DNA of 36,697 nucleotides from Clostridium sp. OF09-36 (GCF_003481985.1 NZ_QUMD01000032.1:1-36697), one strand, 5' to 3'; counted from the first letter of the stretch, positions 16,377 to 25,599 are shown. Made by a program: numbers and translations. Notes: generated by a model not told the origin, from the letters alone.

Positions 16377-16832
16377 TCATTCTGCAGACATCCCGCACAA
16401 AAAATACGTCAGTGCCCCGGCAAGCTTTCCCAGTGCGATCGACAGAATCAGATACTGCAGCCCCACCGCCAGATAGAGCCGGCGGCTGATGACCGGCAGT
16501 GCCTTTAATGTTTCCGAGAGTGACATGACAAGACACCCAACAAAAATCCCTACCGCCATACCGAAAGTTCCTAAAAATAAGGATGACAGGCCAAACAACG
16601 GAATTGGGAATTCATACAGATCCACAAGATTTCCCAGCACACCTCCGGCAACGATCACGCTTCCATACAGCATGATATGCTCCTTCGTACCAGTTTTCCC
16701 GATCAGCCGCGGAAACACGCCGATGATCACCAGAAACGCAAAGACTCCTGCTGCGATCACGCCTCCCGCGCTGATGCCGATAAAAGCCAGAGCTGCATTC
16801 TGGATCATTCGCATTCCCAGACTAGGTAACAT
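16377..16832 (-). CDS. spoVAB: Stage V sporulation protein AB (SpoVAB)
   Basis: Protein of 151 aa with four to five hydrophobic segments and the conserved VFPRLIGKTGTKEHI and GGVLGNLVDLYEFPIP stretches of SpoVAB. It is required for SpoVA function, but its exact task is unclear. I chose the ATG at 16832 because AAAGGAG precedes it by 9 bases; an in-frame ATG at 16859 lies inside spoVAA without such a site. It starts 8 bp upstream of the spoVAA stop, so the two genes overlap. Between its end and spoVAC (90 bp) I see no gene. Confidence 0.88.
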   Translation of the reverse strand: MLPSLGMRMIQNAALAFIGISAGGVIAAGVFAFLVIIGVFPRLIGKTGTKEHIMLYGSVIVAGGVLGNLVDLYEFPIPLFGLSSLFLGTFGMAVGIFVGCLVMSLSETLKALPVISRRLYLAVGLQYLILSIALGKLAGALTYFLCGMSAE

Positions 16833-17454
16833 CGATTCCGCGCTCCTTTCTGGAATCATTCTGGATCACGGTCTTGCTGATGTTATCCTCATACAGCCGC
16901 ATCTCCACCTCCAGCGGAGTCGGGTCCGTATTCAGCTTCCACTTTGCAAAATGGTTGAAGAACGCGATGATCCCTACTGCAAGTCCCACGGAGTACGAGA
17001 GTTCCAGAATCGTGCATCCGGGCGATTCCTGCCCGGTAACAAGACGGTAAACTTCACCAAACACGGAAGTCACACTCACGTCGTTGTTAAAGGTCATGAT
17101 TGCAAACGCTGCCCCGCAGAAACAAATGATGCAGACAAATATGGTCTTGCACCACTGCCAGAACAGATTCTGCTTCACCTGCGGCTGATAGTCGATGATA
17201 AATTCCACTTTTCCCACATTGTTGACCGTGACCGACGAATCGGCGCTTTCCAGAATCCGGATCACATCCAGCGCATTTTCCACATACCGTTTTCGTTTTT
17301 CTTCCCGGATTGTTTTGATCTTTAAGCTGGCACAGCGGTTTTGCACATGCGTGTCGCTGCAGTAAACTTCCGCCACATCCTTCACCTGAATATCTGGTTT
17401 ATGGACCTCTGTGATCTCGCGCAGATTCAGGTAGACGGTGTGCTGCGCGCTCAT
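16822..17454 (-). CDS. spoVAA: Stage V sporulation protein AA (SpoVAA)
   Basis: Protein of 210 aa, close to the B. subtilis length. It has a soluble N-terminal domain (about 1-95) with the family-typical opening VYLNLREITEVHKPDIQVKDVAEVYC, then two TM segments (about 103-122 and 150-170). It is part of the SpoVA dipicolinate transport complex in the spore inner membrane. The start codon overlaps the stop of the preceding 73-aa gene as ATGA, and its own end overlaps spoVAB, so sigF, the small gene, spoVAA and spoVAB form a tightly coupled block. Confidence 0.9.
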   Translation of the reverse strand: MSAQHTVYLNLREITEVHKPDIQVKDVAEVYCSDTHVQNRCASLKIKTIREEKRKRYVENALDVIRILESADSSVTVNNVGKVEFIIDYQPQVKQNLFWQWCKTIFVCIICFCGAAFAIMTFNNDVSVTSVFGEVYRLVTGQESPGCTILELSYSVGLAVGIIAFFNHFAKWKLNTDPTPLEVEMRLYEDNISKTVIQNDSRKERGIDVT

Positions 17455-17672
17455 ACGGCCACCTCACAGACACAGTCCAGTATGTCTGTCAGATTCTGAT
17501 ACTCATTTTTCTTCTGTCCATCTTCCGGTTTCCATACTTCCTGCCATACCAGGGTGCCATCCGGTTCTTTTTTCTCAGGTCCATGATAGAAACAAAGCCA
17601 GCATACTGCTAACACCAGAAAAACGGAAAGCATCAGCACCAGAATTTTGAGTTTACATTGAAAAATTTTCAT
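17451..17672 (-). CDS. Uncharacterised small membrane protein between sigF and spoVAA
   Basis: Predicted 73-aa protein not matched to any family I know. It has a short basic N-terminus, one strong TM segment (about residues 8-30, Leu/Val-rich with two Cys) and a hydrophilic C-terminal half rich in Lys, Glu and Trp that would face out of the membrane or into the intermembrane space. I chose the ATG at 17672, with AAGGGATG about 9 bases upstream; an in-frame ATG at 17696 is possible. Its TGA overlaps the spoVAA ATG (ATGA), indicating coupled translation. Location in the operon suggests a forespore or SpoVA-linked role; that is inference only. Confidence 0.65.
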   Translation of the reverse strand: MKIFQCKLKILVLMLSVFLVLAVCWLCFYHGPEKKEPDGTLVWQEVWKPEDGQKKNEYQNLTDILDCVCEVAV

Positions 17673-17746
17673 TTTTACGCATCCCTTCCCAGCCAAAATC
17701 TTTGCAGCATAATAATCTCTGCCTTTCTGGGTTTCAGTATGCGCAA

Positions 17747-18466
17747 CTATGCCCCCAGATATTCCCGCATCTGCTTCAAAATCCGCTTTTCCAGCCGCGA
17801 TACCTGCACCTGGGAAATGTTTAGATCCGCAGCGATCCGTGTCTGGGTCTGATTTTCAAAATAGCGCCGCACGATGATCTCCCGGTCTTTTTCTGGCAAT
17901 TTTTCCATCAACTGGTTTAAGACAAGCCGGTTCATAAGCTGCTCCTCATTTTGTGTTCCATCCGGAATCCGGTCCATCAGGCGCAGTCCTCCATCGTCTC
18001 CATTTCCAGACTCCCGGTACAGCGATTCCACCTCAGCTCCGGCTCCCATGCAGGCTGCAACTTCTTCACAGCTGATATCCAGCTCCTTCGCAAGTTCCGA
18101 AAGTCCCGGTTCCCGCCCATACCGCGCTGTGAAAACTTCCCGTGCTTTGTGGATGCGAAGTCCAAGCTCCTTCATAGAACGACTCACGCGGATCATGCCG
18201 TCATCACGCAGAAAGCGCCGGATCTCGCCAGCGATCATTGGCACTGCGTAAGTTGAAAAACGTACCTCAAACCCCAGATCAAACTTGTCCACCGCCTTTA
18301 AAAGGCCGATGCATCCGATCTGGAACAGATCCTCCAATTCGTGTCCCCGTCCGTTGTAATGTCTTGCCACACTCCAGACCAGCCCCACATTTCCCATGAC
18401 CAGCCGCTCCCTCGCTTCCTCATCACCGGCATGGGCACGCTGCAAAAGCTTTCTTGTGTCATCCAT
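17747..18466 (-). CDS. sigF: RNA polymerase sporulation sigma factor SigF
   Basis: First forespore-specific sigma factor, 239 aa. Region 2 (about residues 35-100, NVGLVWSVARHYNGRGHELEDLFQIGCIGLLKAVDKFD) contacts the -10 box; region 4 at the C-terminus holds a helix-turn-helix (QTRIAADLNISQVQVSRLEKRIL), ending with KQMREYL. It is held inactive by SpoIIAB, encoded just upstream. I prefer the ATG at 18466 since AGGTGA is then about 8 bases upstream; the ATG at 18472 directly abuts the spoIIAB stop and leaves no spacer. It belongs to spoIIAA-spoIIAB-sigF and continues into spoVAA-VAB-VAC. Confidence 0.96.
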   Translation of the reverse strand: MDDTRKLLQRAHAGDEEARERLVMGNVGLVWSVARHYNGRGHELEDLFQIGCIGLLKAVDKFDLGFEVRFSTYAVPMIAGEIRRFLRDDGMIRVSRSMKELGLRIHKAREVFTARYGREPGLSELAKELDISCEEVAACMGAGAEVESLYRESGNGDDGGLRLMDRIPDGTQNEEQLMNRLVLNQLMEKLPEKDREIIVRRYFENQTQTRIAADLNISQVQVSRLEKRILKQMREYLGA

Positions 18467-18472
18467 ACACAT

Positions 18473-18889
18473 TCACCTGCCGATTTGTTTTCGCATAATA
18501 ACCTTTGTCCCCTTGCCCAGCTCGGACTCCACATGGACCTGGTCCATGAAGGCCTCCATAAAGGAAAATCCCATACCGGATCGGGTTCCTGTCTTGTCCG
18601 TGGTAAACATGGGTTCCATAGCCTTCTCCACATTCCGGATTCCCACGCCATAATCTTCCACCACCACCGTCAGTTCCTTTCCCTCTGTCTCCACTTCCAC
18701 TGTGATGATGCCGCTTTCTCCACCATAACCATGGATTTCCGCATTGGTCACCGCCTCAGAGACAGCTGTCTTCACATCGTCGATTTCCTCCAATGTCGGG
18801 TCCAGGCGACTCATAAACACTGCAACCACGACCCGGGCAAACTCCTCATTTCTTGAAAGGCTCTCCAGTTCCATCCGAAAACGCTCCAT
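18473..18889 (-). CDS. spoIIAB: Anti-sigma F factor SpoIIAB
   Basis: GHKL-family serine kinase and anti-sigma factor of 138 aa (family 140-146). The N box EAVTNAEIHGY is at about 45-55, the G1 box EDYGVGI at about 78-84, and G2 GMGFSFMEAFMD at about 105-116. It binds SigF and phosphorylates SpoIIAA. Its stop directly abuts the sigF start region. GGGAGG lies upstream of its ATG at 18889. A 35-aa ORF occupies the 135-bp gap to spoIIAA, where B. subtilis has the genes nearly touching. Confidence 0.96.
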   Translation of the reverse strand: MERFRMELESLSRNEEFARVVVAVFMSRLDPTLEEIDDVKTAVSEAVTNAEIHGYGGESGIITVEVETEGKELTVVVEDYGVGIRNVEKAMEPMFTTDKTGTRSGMGFSFMEAFMDQVHVESELGKGTKVIMRKQIGR

Positions 18890-18910
18890 ATATTCCCATC
18901 CTCCCGTTTT

Positions 18911-19018
18911 TCAGCTTTTCGATTCTTTTGTCACAACCTGTCCCAGCTTTCCACGTACTGTTTTCCATTTTCTCCTGCCCAATCCAGACAGCTGTTTTTT
19001 GCAGTCATTTTCGTTCAT
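18911..19018 (-). CDS. Candidate 35-aa basic protein between spoIIAA and spoIIAB
   Basis: A short open frame runs from the ATG at 19018 to a TGA at 18911-18913. The product is 35 aa, strongly basic (about ten Lys/Arg, e.g. GLGRRKWKTVRGKLG), with one Cys and one Trp. A purine-rich AGGGTGAGAG stretch overlapping the spoIIAA stop could serve as ribosome site, and a GGGAGG site for spoIIAB follows its stop. It fills nearly the whole 135-bp spacer of the operon. I do not recognise it. It could be a real small regulator or a chance frame. Confidence 0.4.
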   Translation of the reverse strand: MNENDCKKQLSGLGRRKWKTVRGKLGQVVTKESKS

Positions 19019-19024
19019 GGGCTC

Positions 19025-19366
19025 TCACCCTGCGATCGCCGCTTCCTTTGTATCAAAATATTTCATGATCCGGCCAATCCCTCCGATGGCCAACACGCGC
19101 CCTATCTGGGCATTCACTCCATAAATCGTCACCGTGCCGCCGCTTCCCGCCATCTGTTTGTAGCGGTTCAATAAAATCCCGATTCCGGAAGAATCCATAA
19201 ATTCCGTTCTGGAAAAGTCAAACACCACCTTGTTGATATAATTTTCTGATAACAAAAGATCCGTCTCATATTTTAAGTTCCGGCAATTATGATGGTCCAG
19301 TTCCTTGGGAAGATGGATCACCAGAGTCTGCCCGTGCGCCTCATAAGAAAAAGTCTGTTCATACAT
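19025..19366 (-). CDS. spoIIAA: Anti-anti-sigma factor SpoIIAA
   Basis: STAS-domain protein of 113 aa. The phosphorylatable serine lies in the conserved FSRTEFMDSSGIGILLNRYK (first Ser of DSSG, about residue 58). Unphosphorylated SpoIIAA displaces SigF from SpoIIAB; SpoIIE removes the phosphate. I chose the ATG at 19366 since AAGGAAGGGAG lies upstream; the longer frame from 19501 has no ribosome site and runs into the terminator. It opens the spoIIA operon. A SigH-type promoter is expected at 19370-19480, but I could not identify convincing boxes. Confidence 0.95.
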   Translation of the reverse strand: MYEQTFSYEAHGQTLVIHLPKELDHHNCRNLKYETDLLLSENYINKVVFDFSRTEFMDSSGIGILLNRYKQMAGSGGTVTIYGVNAQIGRVLAIGGIGRIMKYFDTKEAAIAG

Positions 19367-19482
19367 ATATAAAACTCCCTTCCTTTCCGAAAATAAATCC
19401 ACAACAGCGATGTGGCTGCTCAAGCTTCCCTCAAAAACAACACTCGCACCACTGGCACTGCTTCTAATATCCACTACAACAA

Positions 19483-19531
19483 AAAAGGTACGGCAGAGCA
19501 CACATTCTGTGTATTCTCTGTCGTACCTTTT
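19483..19531. terminator. Terminator of the valS-folC-TPR gene cluster
   Basis: A perfect or near-perfect 16-bp stem (19483-19498 with 19516-19531) has T-runs on both sides (TTTTTT on the minus strand, eight T on the plus). It follows the TPR gene stop and separates it from spoIIAA. Confidence 0.85.
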
Positions 19532-19543
19532 CTTTTTTTTAAC

Positions 19544-20848
19544 TTAGTACCCTCTCTGGGTCTTCGCATCATCCACATAATCCGAATTTGGATAATTCAT
19601 GATGATGTCCGTAAAATACTGGGTCGCGGTCTGCTGGTCTCCGGCCGTCACATATGCCATACCCAGCTTGTAGATCACTTCCGGGTTGTCCGCCTTAATC
19701 TGCAGGCTCTTCTGGTAATATTCCTCAGCCTTTGCAGCATCTCCTGCCGCCAGCGTTGCATCGCCCATGTTCATGAGCACTGTGTAACCATTTTCAGCCA
19801 TATCCTTCTGGATCCATGCTACCGTTTCATTCAGCACGCCGTCATTTAATACAGACCAGTCAGTATCCACATACAACAGCGCGGCTGTTTGCTGGTCTTC
19901 ATCCCGGTATGCCTGCAGGATTTTCACCAGGTTCTGGTACTGCGCCAGGGTGCCTCCACTGGACTTCTGCAGAGTCTTTAAATTTTCCTCCGCCTGATCC
20001 TGTGCACTCTTCGCTGTCTCCACCTTCTGGTTTAAACTGTCGATCTCCAGATTTTTCTGGTTTAACTCCTCCAGCGTATTTTTCAGTTCCTGATTATGCT
20101 TCGCATTCAGGGACTCGGTACTCGCTGGCATGACCAGAAAGAAGATGACCATGGCACCAAGTACCAGGCCGACCAGGATATTTAATACTGACTGCCAGCC
20201 GGTATTTTCCTTATAGCTTGGCGGCATGATGATGTCATCGTCCTGCATCTGCCGGTGGGAAAAGGCATTCTGCAATTTCCGTTTTTCCACCTCAGCCTTG
20301 CCGGTATTGTGCTTGGCGATGTCCATGTAATGGAGCACCCACGGGTTGTAGCGGTCAATCTTTAAAGCCTGGTACAGGCACCGTCCCGCCTTGATATAAT
20401 CCTCATGATGGAGGTACAAAAGCGCAAGCAGTTCCTGTGCCTTGACATACTGCGGGAATTCCTCTACCATGCGCATCAAAAGCAGGACAGCCAGATCCTC
20501 GTTGTCGTTCTGGGCATAGATCAGTGCCTGATTATACTTCTTCGCAGCCTGATCCGCCAACTCCAGATACCCTCTTGCCGCATGGACTTTACGCAGATAT
20601 TCTTCTGCCAGGTTGTCCTGCTCCTGCAGGTTTAAGCTGATGACCCACTGGGTCAACGCCGCACCTACCTCGCCAATCTCATTGTAAATAAGGCCCAGGA
20701 GATTTCTCGCATCGGTCTGATATTTGTCAAACCGGAGACTCTTTTTCAGCGCAGTAACCGCGCCGGACAGATCCCGGCTTTTTGCTTTTTCCAGACCAAT
20801 GTTATAATAGGCATTGGCAATCTGCCGGTTTTTCGTTCCTGTTTTCAT
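19544..20848 (-). CDS. TPR-repeat protein with a single membrane segment
   Basis: Protein of 434 aa. N-terminal TPR repeats (residues about 8-180; e.g. AYYNIGLEKAKSRDLSGAVTALKKSL) face the cytoplasm. One TM helix spans about 218-240 (VLNILVGLVLGAMVIFFLVM). It is followed by a coiled coil (about 250-297, heptads of Leu/Asn/Glu/Gln) and C-terminal TPRs (355-430; NYPNSDYVDDAK resembles YbgF/BamD-type repeats) outside. It looks like a scaffold for envelope or division proteins; no specific partner can be named. It lies 12 bp downstream of a 44-aa ORF, distal to folC, and ends at a strong terminator. Confidence 0.8.
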   Translation of the reverse strand: MKTGTKNRQIANAYYNIGLEKAKSRDLSGAVTALKKSLRFDKYQTDARNLLGLIYNEIGEVGAALTQWVISLNLQEQDNLAEEYLRKVHAARGYLELADQAAKKYNQALIYAQNDNEDLAVLLLMRMVEEFPQYVKAQELLALLYLHHEDYIKAGRCLYQALKIDRYNPWVLHYMDIAKHNTGKAEVEKRKLQNAFSHRQMQDDDIIMPPSYKENTGWQSVLNILVGLVLGAMVIFFLVMPASTESLNAKHNQELKNTLEELNQKNLEIDSLNQKVETAKSAQDQAEENLKTLQKSSGGTLAQYQNLVKILQAYRDEDQQTAALLYVDTDWSVLNDGVLNETVAWIQKDMAENGYTVLMNMGDATLAAGDAAKAEEYYQKSLQIKADNPEVIYKLGMAYVTAGDQQTATQYFTDIIMNYPNSDYVDDAKTQRGY

Positions 20849-20860
20849 ATTCGTTTTTTG

Positions 20861-20995
20861 TTACTCCCTGTTTTTCAGCAGTTCCACCATCAGATCTGTC
20901 ATATCGGTCAGATCCTCTTTCACAATCTGCGTTTCCACATCACCGACTTCCAGACTCGGCTGGAAGCGTGCGATCTCTTCTTCAAAATCCAGCAT
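20861..20995 (-). CDS. Small acidic protein (44 aa) upstream of the TPR gene
   Basis: An open frame runs from the ATG at 20995 with an AAAGGA ribosome site 6 bases upstream to a TAA at 20861-20863. The product is acidic and likely helical (about twelve Asp/Glu, with LTDMTDLMVELLKN at the end). It sits between folC (114 bp away) and the TPR gene (12 bp), so it is probably in the same transcript. No recognised family. Confidence 0.55.
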   Translation of the reverse strand: MLDFEEEIARFQPSLEVGDVETQIVKEDLTDMTDLMVELLKNRE

Positions 20996-21109
20996 ACAAT
21001 TTCCTTTCGTCGTTTGCCGCCACCTGCAATCAGACAGCTGACAGCAGAAATGTTACTGCCCCACATACTCGCCCCGCAATGAAATTCCCCAATGCTTTTC
21101 CATGCGCAT

Positions 21110-22372
21110 TTAACATCCGCGCTGCTTCAGGGTTTCCAGAATTTCCCCGATCAGATACAAAGAGCCCACCATATACAGGTGTTCTCCTTTCTTCTTTTCG
21201 GAAAGTGCAAAATCAAGCGCTTTCTTTGTGGAATCAAACGCAGTGACATGGCTGCATCCGGCTTCCTCAAACTGACGCGCCAGGGCATCTGCCTGAAGTC
21301 CCCGCTCACTCTGAAGCTGCACCACCGTAACCGATTCTGGAGAAAGTTCACCGCAAAGCAGCCGGATCATCTCACGGTAATCCTTGTCCGACACCGCCGC
21401 AAATAAAAGATGAATCCCCGGCTGCTGGCACAATGTCTCCTGCGGATCCATCTCTGCCATCTGCTCCTTCACTGCCTGGATAAATGCACGGATCCCGCCC
21501 GGATTGTGTGCACCGTCCACCCAGACATCAGGAGCAACCTGCTGCATCCGGCCATTCCAGTGCACCGAAGCCAGCGCTTTTTTGCACACGGCATCATCCA
21601 CACCGGTAATATCCAGTACCTCCAGTACTTTCACCGCCAGTGCCGCATTCATAGCCTGGTAAGGCGCCGCAAAGGAAACCTCCCGGTACGCACCTTCTGC
21701 CGTAAGTCCATAAGCTGCGCAGCCAAGCCTGTCCGCAGCTGCCGCGATCACGGCTCCTGCCGCCTTGTCGTTATTATCATACACAAGCGGCACCCCCGGC
21801 TTGATAATCCCGGCTTTTTCTGCCGCGATTTTCTCCACGGTATCACCCAGATACTGCGTATGGTCGAGACTGATCGAGGTGATCACACAGGCTAACGGAT
21901 GCCGGATCACATTGGTCGTATCCAGCCGTCCGCCCAGTCCCGTTTCCAGGACGACAAAGTCCGGCTTTTTCCGTCCGTATAAATCCATTGCCATCAGGAA
22001 TACAAACTCAAAGAAGGTCGGGTGCGAATAGCCCTTTTCCATCATTTCGTCAGTGACAGCCTTTACCCGGGCGAAGCTTTCCGAAAAGTCTGCCTCATCA
22101 GCCGGTTTTCCATCATAAAGGAACCGCTCCTTCACGTCCACGAGATGCGGGGACACGAACGTTCCCACATGATATCCGGCTTCCATGAGAATGGCTGTCA
22201 GGTCCGCACACACCGAACCCTTTCCGTTGGTTCCTGCCACATGGATGATGTTTAATGCTTCATCCGGATTTCCCAGCTTTTCCAGAAAATCCCGGACCTC
22301 ATCCAGCGTATTTTTCTTTTTTGTCCAAAGCGGGATCCCCAGCAGGTAATCCCGCGCATTCTTGTCTATCAT
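21110..22372 (-). CDS. folC: Bifunctional folylpolyglutamate/dihydrofolate synthase (FolC)
   Basis: Mur-ligase-type enzyme of 420 aa that adds glutamate to folates using ATP. The P-loop GTNGKGS is at about residues 47-53, the folate-loop region GTFVSPHL at about 69-76, ETGLGGRLDTTN at about 142-153 and the C-terminal ligase motif DGAHNP at about 286-291. Full length for the family. It follows valS, as in many Firmicutes (valS-folC), with a 73-bp gap. There is no strong ribosome site visible before the ATG at 22372; a GATTACAATG start context suggests weak initiation. Nothing unusual in the sequence. Confidence 0.95.
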   Translation of the reverse strand: MIDKNARDYLLGIPLWTKKKNTLDEVRDFLEKLGNPDEALNIIHVAGTNGKGSVCADLTAILMEAGYHVGTFVSPHLVDVKERFLYDGKPADEADFSESFARVKAVTDEMMEKGYSHPTFFEFVFLMAMDLYGRKKPDFVVLETGLGGRLDTTNVIRHPLACVITSISLDHTQYLGDTVEKIAAEKAGIIKPGVPLVYDNNDKAAGAVIAAAADRLGCAAYGLTAEGAYREVSFAAPYQAMNAALAVKVLEVLDITGVDDAVCKKALASVHWNGRMQQVAPDVWVDGAHNPGGIRAFIQAVKEQMAEMDPQETLCQQPGIHLLFAAVSDKDYREMIRLLCGELSPESVTVVQLQSERGLQADALARQFEEAGCSHVTAFDSTKKALDFALSEKKKGEHLYMVGSLYLIGEILETLKQRGC

Positions 22373-22445
22373 TGTAATCTATGCCTGTCCACTTAAAATT
22401 ATGAACGATTGCGAAATTTATTTTTGTTCCACTTCACGCCGCCAG

Positions 22446-25095
22446 TTACTGCAGCTGTGCCAGACGTGCCTTTACTTGCTCCATCATCTGGGTGTATTTC
22501 TCCAGCTTAGCCTTCTCCTCGTTGATCTTTGCTTCCGGAGCTTTGCTTACGAACTTCTCGTTGGACAGCATGCCGTTTACACGTGCAAGCTCCTTGGTGA
22601 GGCGCTCTTCCTCTTTCTGCAGGCGCTCAACCTCTTTCGCGATATCAACCAGCTCTGCAAATGGCATATAGATGGATGCCTCCGGAATTACAACGGATAC
22701 TGCGTCATCGGCAATGCCCTGCTTATCCTTCTGTAAGAATACCTCGCTTGCATAGCCCAGGGTTGCGAAGAATACCTTGCTGTGCTCGAAGATCTGAAGC
22801 AGCTTCTCATTTTCAGAAACCACATAAACCTTTGCTTTCTTGCTCGGTGCCACGTTCATGGAAGTACGCACGTTACGGATCGCACGGACTGCCTCTTTGA
22901 TGGTCTCCACGGCATACTCATCCTGCTCAAAGTTCCACTCTGCCTTGTACTCCGGCCATGCAGATACCATGATGGACGCTTCCTCGTCCTGCAGATTGCA
23001 GAAGATCTCCTCGGTGATGAACGGCATATACGGATGCAACAGCTTTAAGGAGTTGATCAGAACGGTCTTTAAGGTCCACAGTGCTGCTGCCTTGGTGCTG
23101 TCCTCGTCGTTCCACAGACGCGGTTTTACCATCTCGATGTACCAGTCACAGAACTCTTCCCAGATGAAGTCGTAAACCTTCTGCAGGGCGATACCAAGCT
23201 CGAATTTATCCAGGTTCTCGGTGACATCCTTCGCAAGGGTGTTAACCTTGGACAGGATCCACTTATCAGCCATGGTCAGGTCAGATAAGGAAACATCGTG
23301 TACCGGAGCCTTCTCCATATTCATCATGATGAAACGGGATGCGTTCCATACCTTGTTTGCGAAGTTACGGCTTGCTTCCACTCTCTCCCAGTAGAAACGC
23401 ATGTCGTTGCCCGGTGCATTTCCGGTGATCAGCGTCATACGCAGGGCATCTGCGCCGTACTTGTCGATAACCTCAAGCGGATCGATACCATTGCCAAGAG
23501 ACTTACTCATCTTGCGTCCCTGGCTGTCGCGTACCAGACCGTGGATCAGGACGGTGTTGAACGGACACTTGCCGGTCTGCTCATATCCGGAGAATACCAT
23601 ACGGATAACCCAGAAGAAGATGATATCGTAACCGGTTACCAGCACGTCGGTCGGGTAGAAGTATTCCAGCTCCTTGGTTTTTTCCGGCCAGCCCAGGGTA
23701 GAGAACGGCCACAGTGCAGAGGAGAACCAGGTATCCAGGGTATCCTCATCCTGCTTTAAGTGGGTGCAGCCGCACTTCGGGCACTTCTCCGGCATGGATT
23801 TTGCAACGGTGATCTCGCCGCACTCCTGGCAGTAGTAAGCCGGGATCCGGTGGCCCCACCACAGCTGTCTGGAGATACACCAATCACGGATTCCCTCTAA
23901 CCAGTGCAGATAGGTCTTTCCAAAGCTCTCCGGAACGAACTTTAAGTCGCCGTTCTTCAATGCTGCGATCGCCGGTTTTGCATCTCATCCATGCGGACGA
24001 ACCACTGCTGTTTTACCATCGGCTCAACGGTGGTCTTGCAGCGGTCATGGGTTCCTACATTATGGGAATGCGGAACAACCTTAACTAACAGCCCCAGTGC
24101 CTTTAAGTCTTCTACCATAGCCTTGCGGGCCTCATAGCGGTCCATACCGTCATACTTGCTGCCCTTGCAGTCGATGGTCGCATCGTCATGCATGATGCAG
24201 ATCTCAGCCAGGTTGTGGCGGCGTCCAACCTCGAAGTCGTTCGGGTCGTGAGCCGGGGTGATCTTCACACAGCCGGTACCAAACTCTTTGTCTACATATT
24301 CATCCGCAATCACCGGGATCTCGCGGTCAGTTAACGGAAGCTTTAACATCTTGCCGATGATATCTTTGTAGCGCTCATCCTCCGGGTTTACTGCAACTGC
24401 GGTATCACCAAGCAGCGTCTCCGGACGGGTGGTTGCGATCTCAACGAAACGGCCTTCCTCGCCCACGATTGGGTAATTGATGTGCCAGAAGAAGCCATCC
24501 TGCTCCTCATGCTCTACCTCTGCGTCGGAAATAGAAGTCTGGCAGACCGGACACCAGTTGATGATACGGGAGCCCTTGTAGATGTAGCCTTTCTCGTACA
24601 GCTTTACAAATACCTCAAGCACAGCGTCAGAGCAGCCCTTGTCCATGGTGAAGCGCTCTCTGTCCCAGTCAGCGGAGGACCCCAGCTATGCAGCTGCTTG
24701 ATGATGCGGGTGCCGTACTCTTTCTTCCAGTCCCAGCATGCCTCCAGGAATTTATCGCGTCCCAGATCGTGCTTATCGATGCCTTCTTTTCTCAGCTTGT
24801 CGATTACCTTCACCTCGGTTGCGATTGCTGCGTGGTCGGTACCCGGCTGCCACAGCGCCTCGTAGCCCTGCATTCTCTTGTAACGGGTCAGGATGTCCTG
24901 CATGGTGTTATCCAATGCATGACCCATATGCAGCTGTCCGGTAATGTTCGGCGGTGGCATAACGATGGTAAAGGGCTTCTTGCCCTCTCTCTTTCCGCGC
25001 TCAGCATCTGCGTGGAAGTACTTGTTATCCAGCCATTTCTGATACAGCTTTTCCTCAATGGCAGAAGGATTGTAATTCTTTTCCAGTTCTTTCAT
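22446..25095 (-). CDS. valS: Valyl-tRNA synthetase (ValS), two apparent frameshifts
   Basis: Class I aminoacyl-tRNA synthetase that charges tRNA-Val. Three pieces lie in successive frames: the N-terminus (25095-24690) with the HIGH-type motif PPPNITGQLHMGHAL; a middle piece (about 24685-23980) with the Zn-type CPVC motif and editing domain; and the C-terminus (23975-22446) with CQECG/CPKCG, KMSKS (GRKMSKSLGNG) and a terminal coiled coil. Adding one G each near 24686 and 23981 restores one frame of 883 aa, normal for the family. An essential gene with two breaks points to sequence error. The ATG at 25095 has AAGGAAAGGAA upstream. A T-box leader at 25178-25505 controls it. Confidence 0.93.
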
Positions 25096-25177
25096 GATCA
25101 TTTCCTTTCCTTATGTCTAAATGTGTAGAAATCCTCTTTTCCACGGCAGCTCTCCGGAACAATTGCATTTCTTCTAT

Positions 25178-25505
25178 AATAAATAAAGAAAGCCCTTTAT
25201 ACAGAATCTGCGTTCTGCATAAAGGGCGAAAAGTTCCGCGGTACCACCTTTGTTTCTCACTTTGTCACTGCTGCCAGAAGCAACAGCTGTCTCCTTAACG
25301 CGGATCAGACGGGAACCCCTACTTCGTCTAAATCCAGACTGCAGGGTCCTCTTTGAAACACTCCGCACTCCAGATATGATTCAGGATTCCGGCTCCGAAG
25401 CTACCTTCCGTGCGCGCCCTCTGAAACCATCTTCCAGCCGATGGACGGTTCTCTCTGACAGAAGCTTACGACGTACTCCTCTTCTTCCCAGCCTGTTTGC
25501 ATATC
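25178..25505 (-). ncRNA. T-box riboswitch leader of valS
   Basis: On the minus strand the T-box sequence AGGTGGTACCGCGG is present at 25236-25249, complementary to uncharged tRNA 3' ends. It is followed by a terminator stem (25192-25227, GCCCTTTAT...ATAAAGGGC) and a U-rich run. Upstream sequence to about 25500 would form the specifier stem I; I could not assign the valine specifier codon securely. Uncharged tRNA-Val should stabilise the antiterminator and switch on valS. Confidence 0.93.
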
Positions 25506-25511
25506 GTGAAT

Positions 25512-25540
25512 ATTTTAAAGCAAAGAAGCGGAAGTTGCAA
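25512..25540 (-). promoter_or_regulatory. Promoter of the T-box/valS transcript
   Basis: On the minus strand TTGCAA, 17 bases, TAAAAT, placed just before the T-box leader. Confidence 0.6.
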
Positions 25541-25599
25541 GGGGTTTCTGGAAAATTTATGATTCTTTTTATTCTTTTCCAAAACAAACAGGAAAACGC

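Noticed and set aside
19367..19482. SigH-type promoter for spoIIAA.
   Set aside because: Expected from known biology, but I could not find boxes matching the consensus with proper spacing.
21060..21109. 17-18 codon frame starting right after the folC stop.
   Set aside because: Very short and without further support; not reported as a gene.
22446..25095. valS as three separate genes or a programmed frameshift.
   Set aside because: No slippery heptamer with a pseudoknot at the breaks, and similar single-base losses occur in seven other genes; sequence error is simpler.
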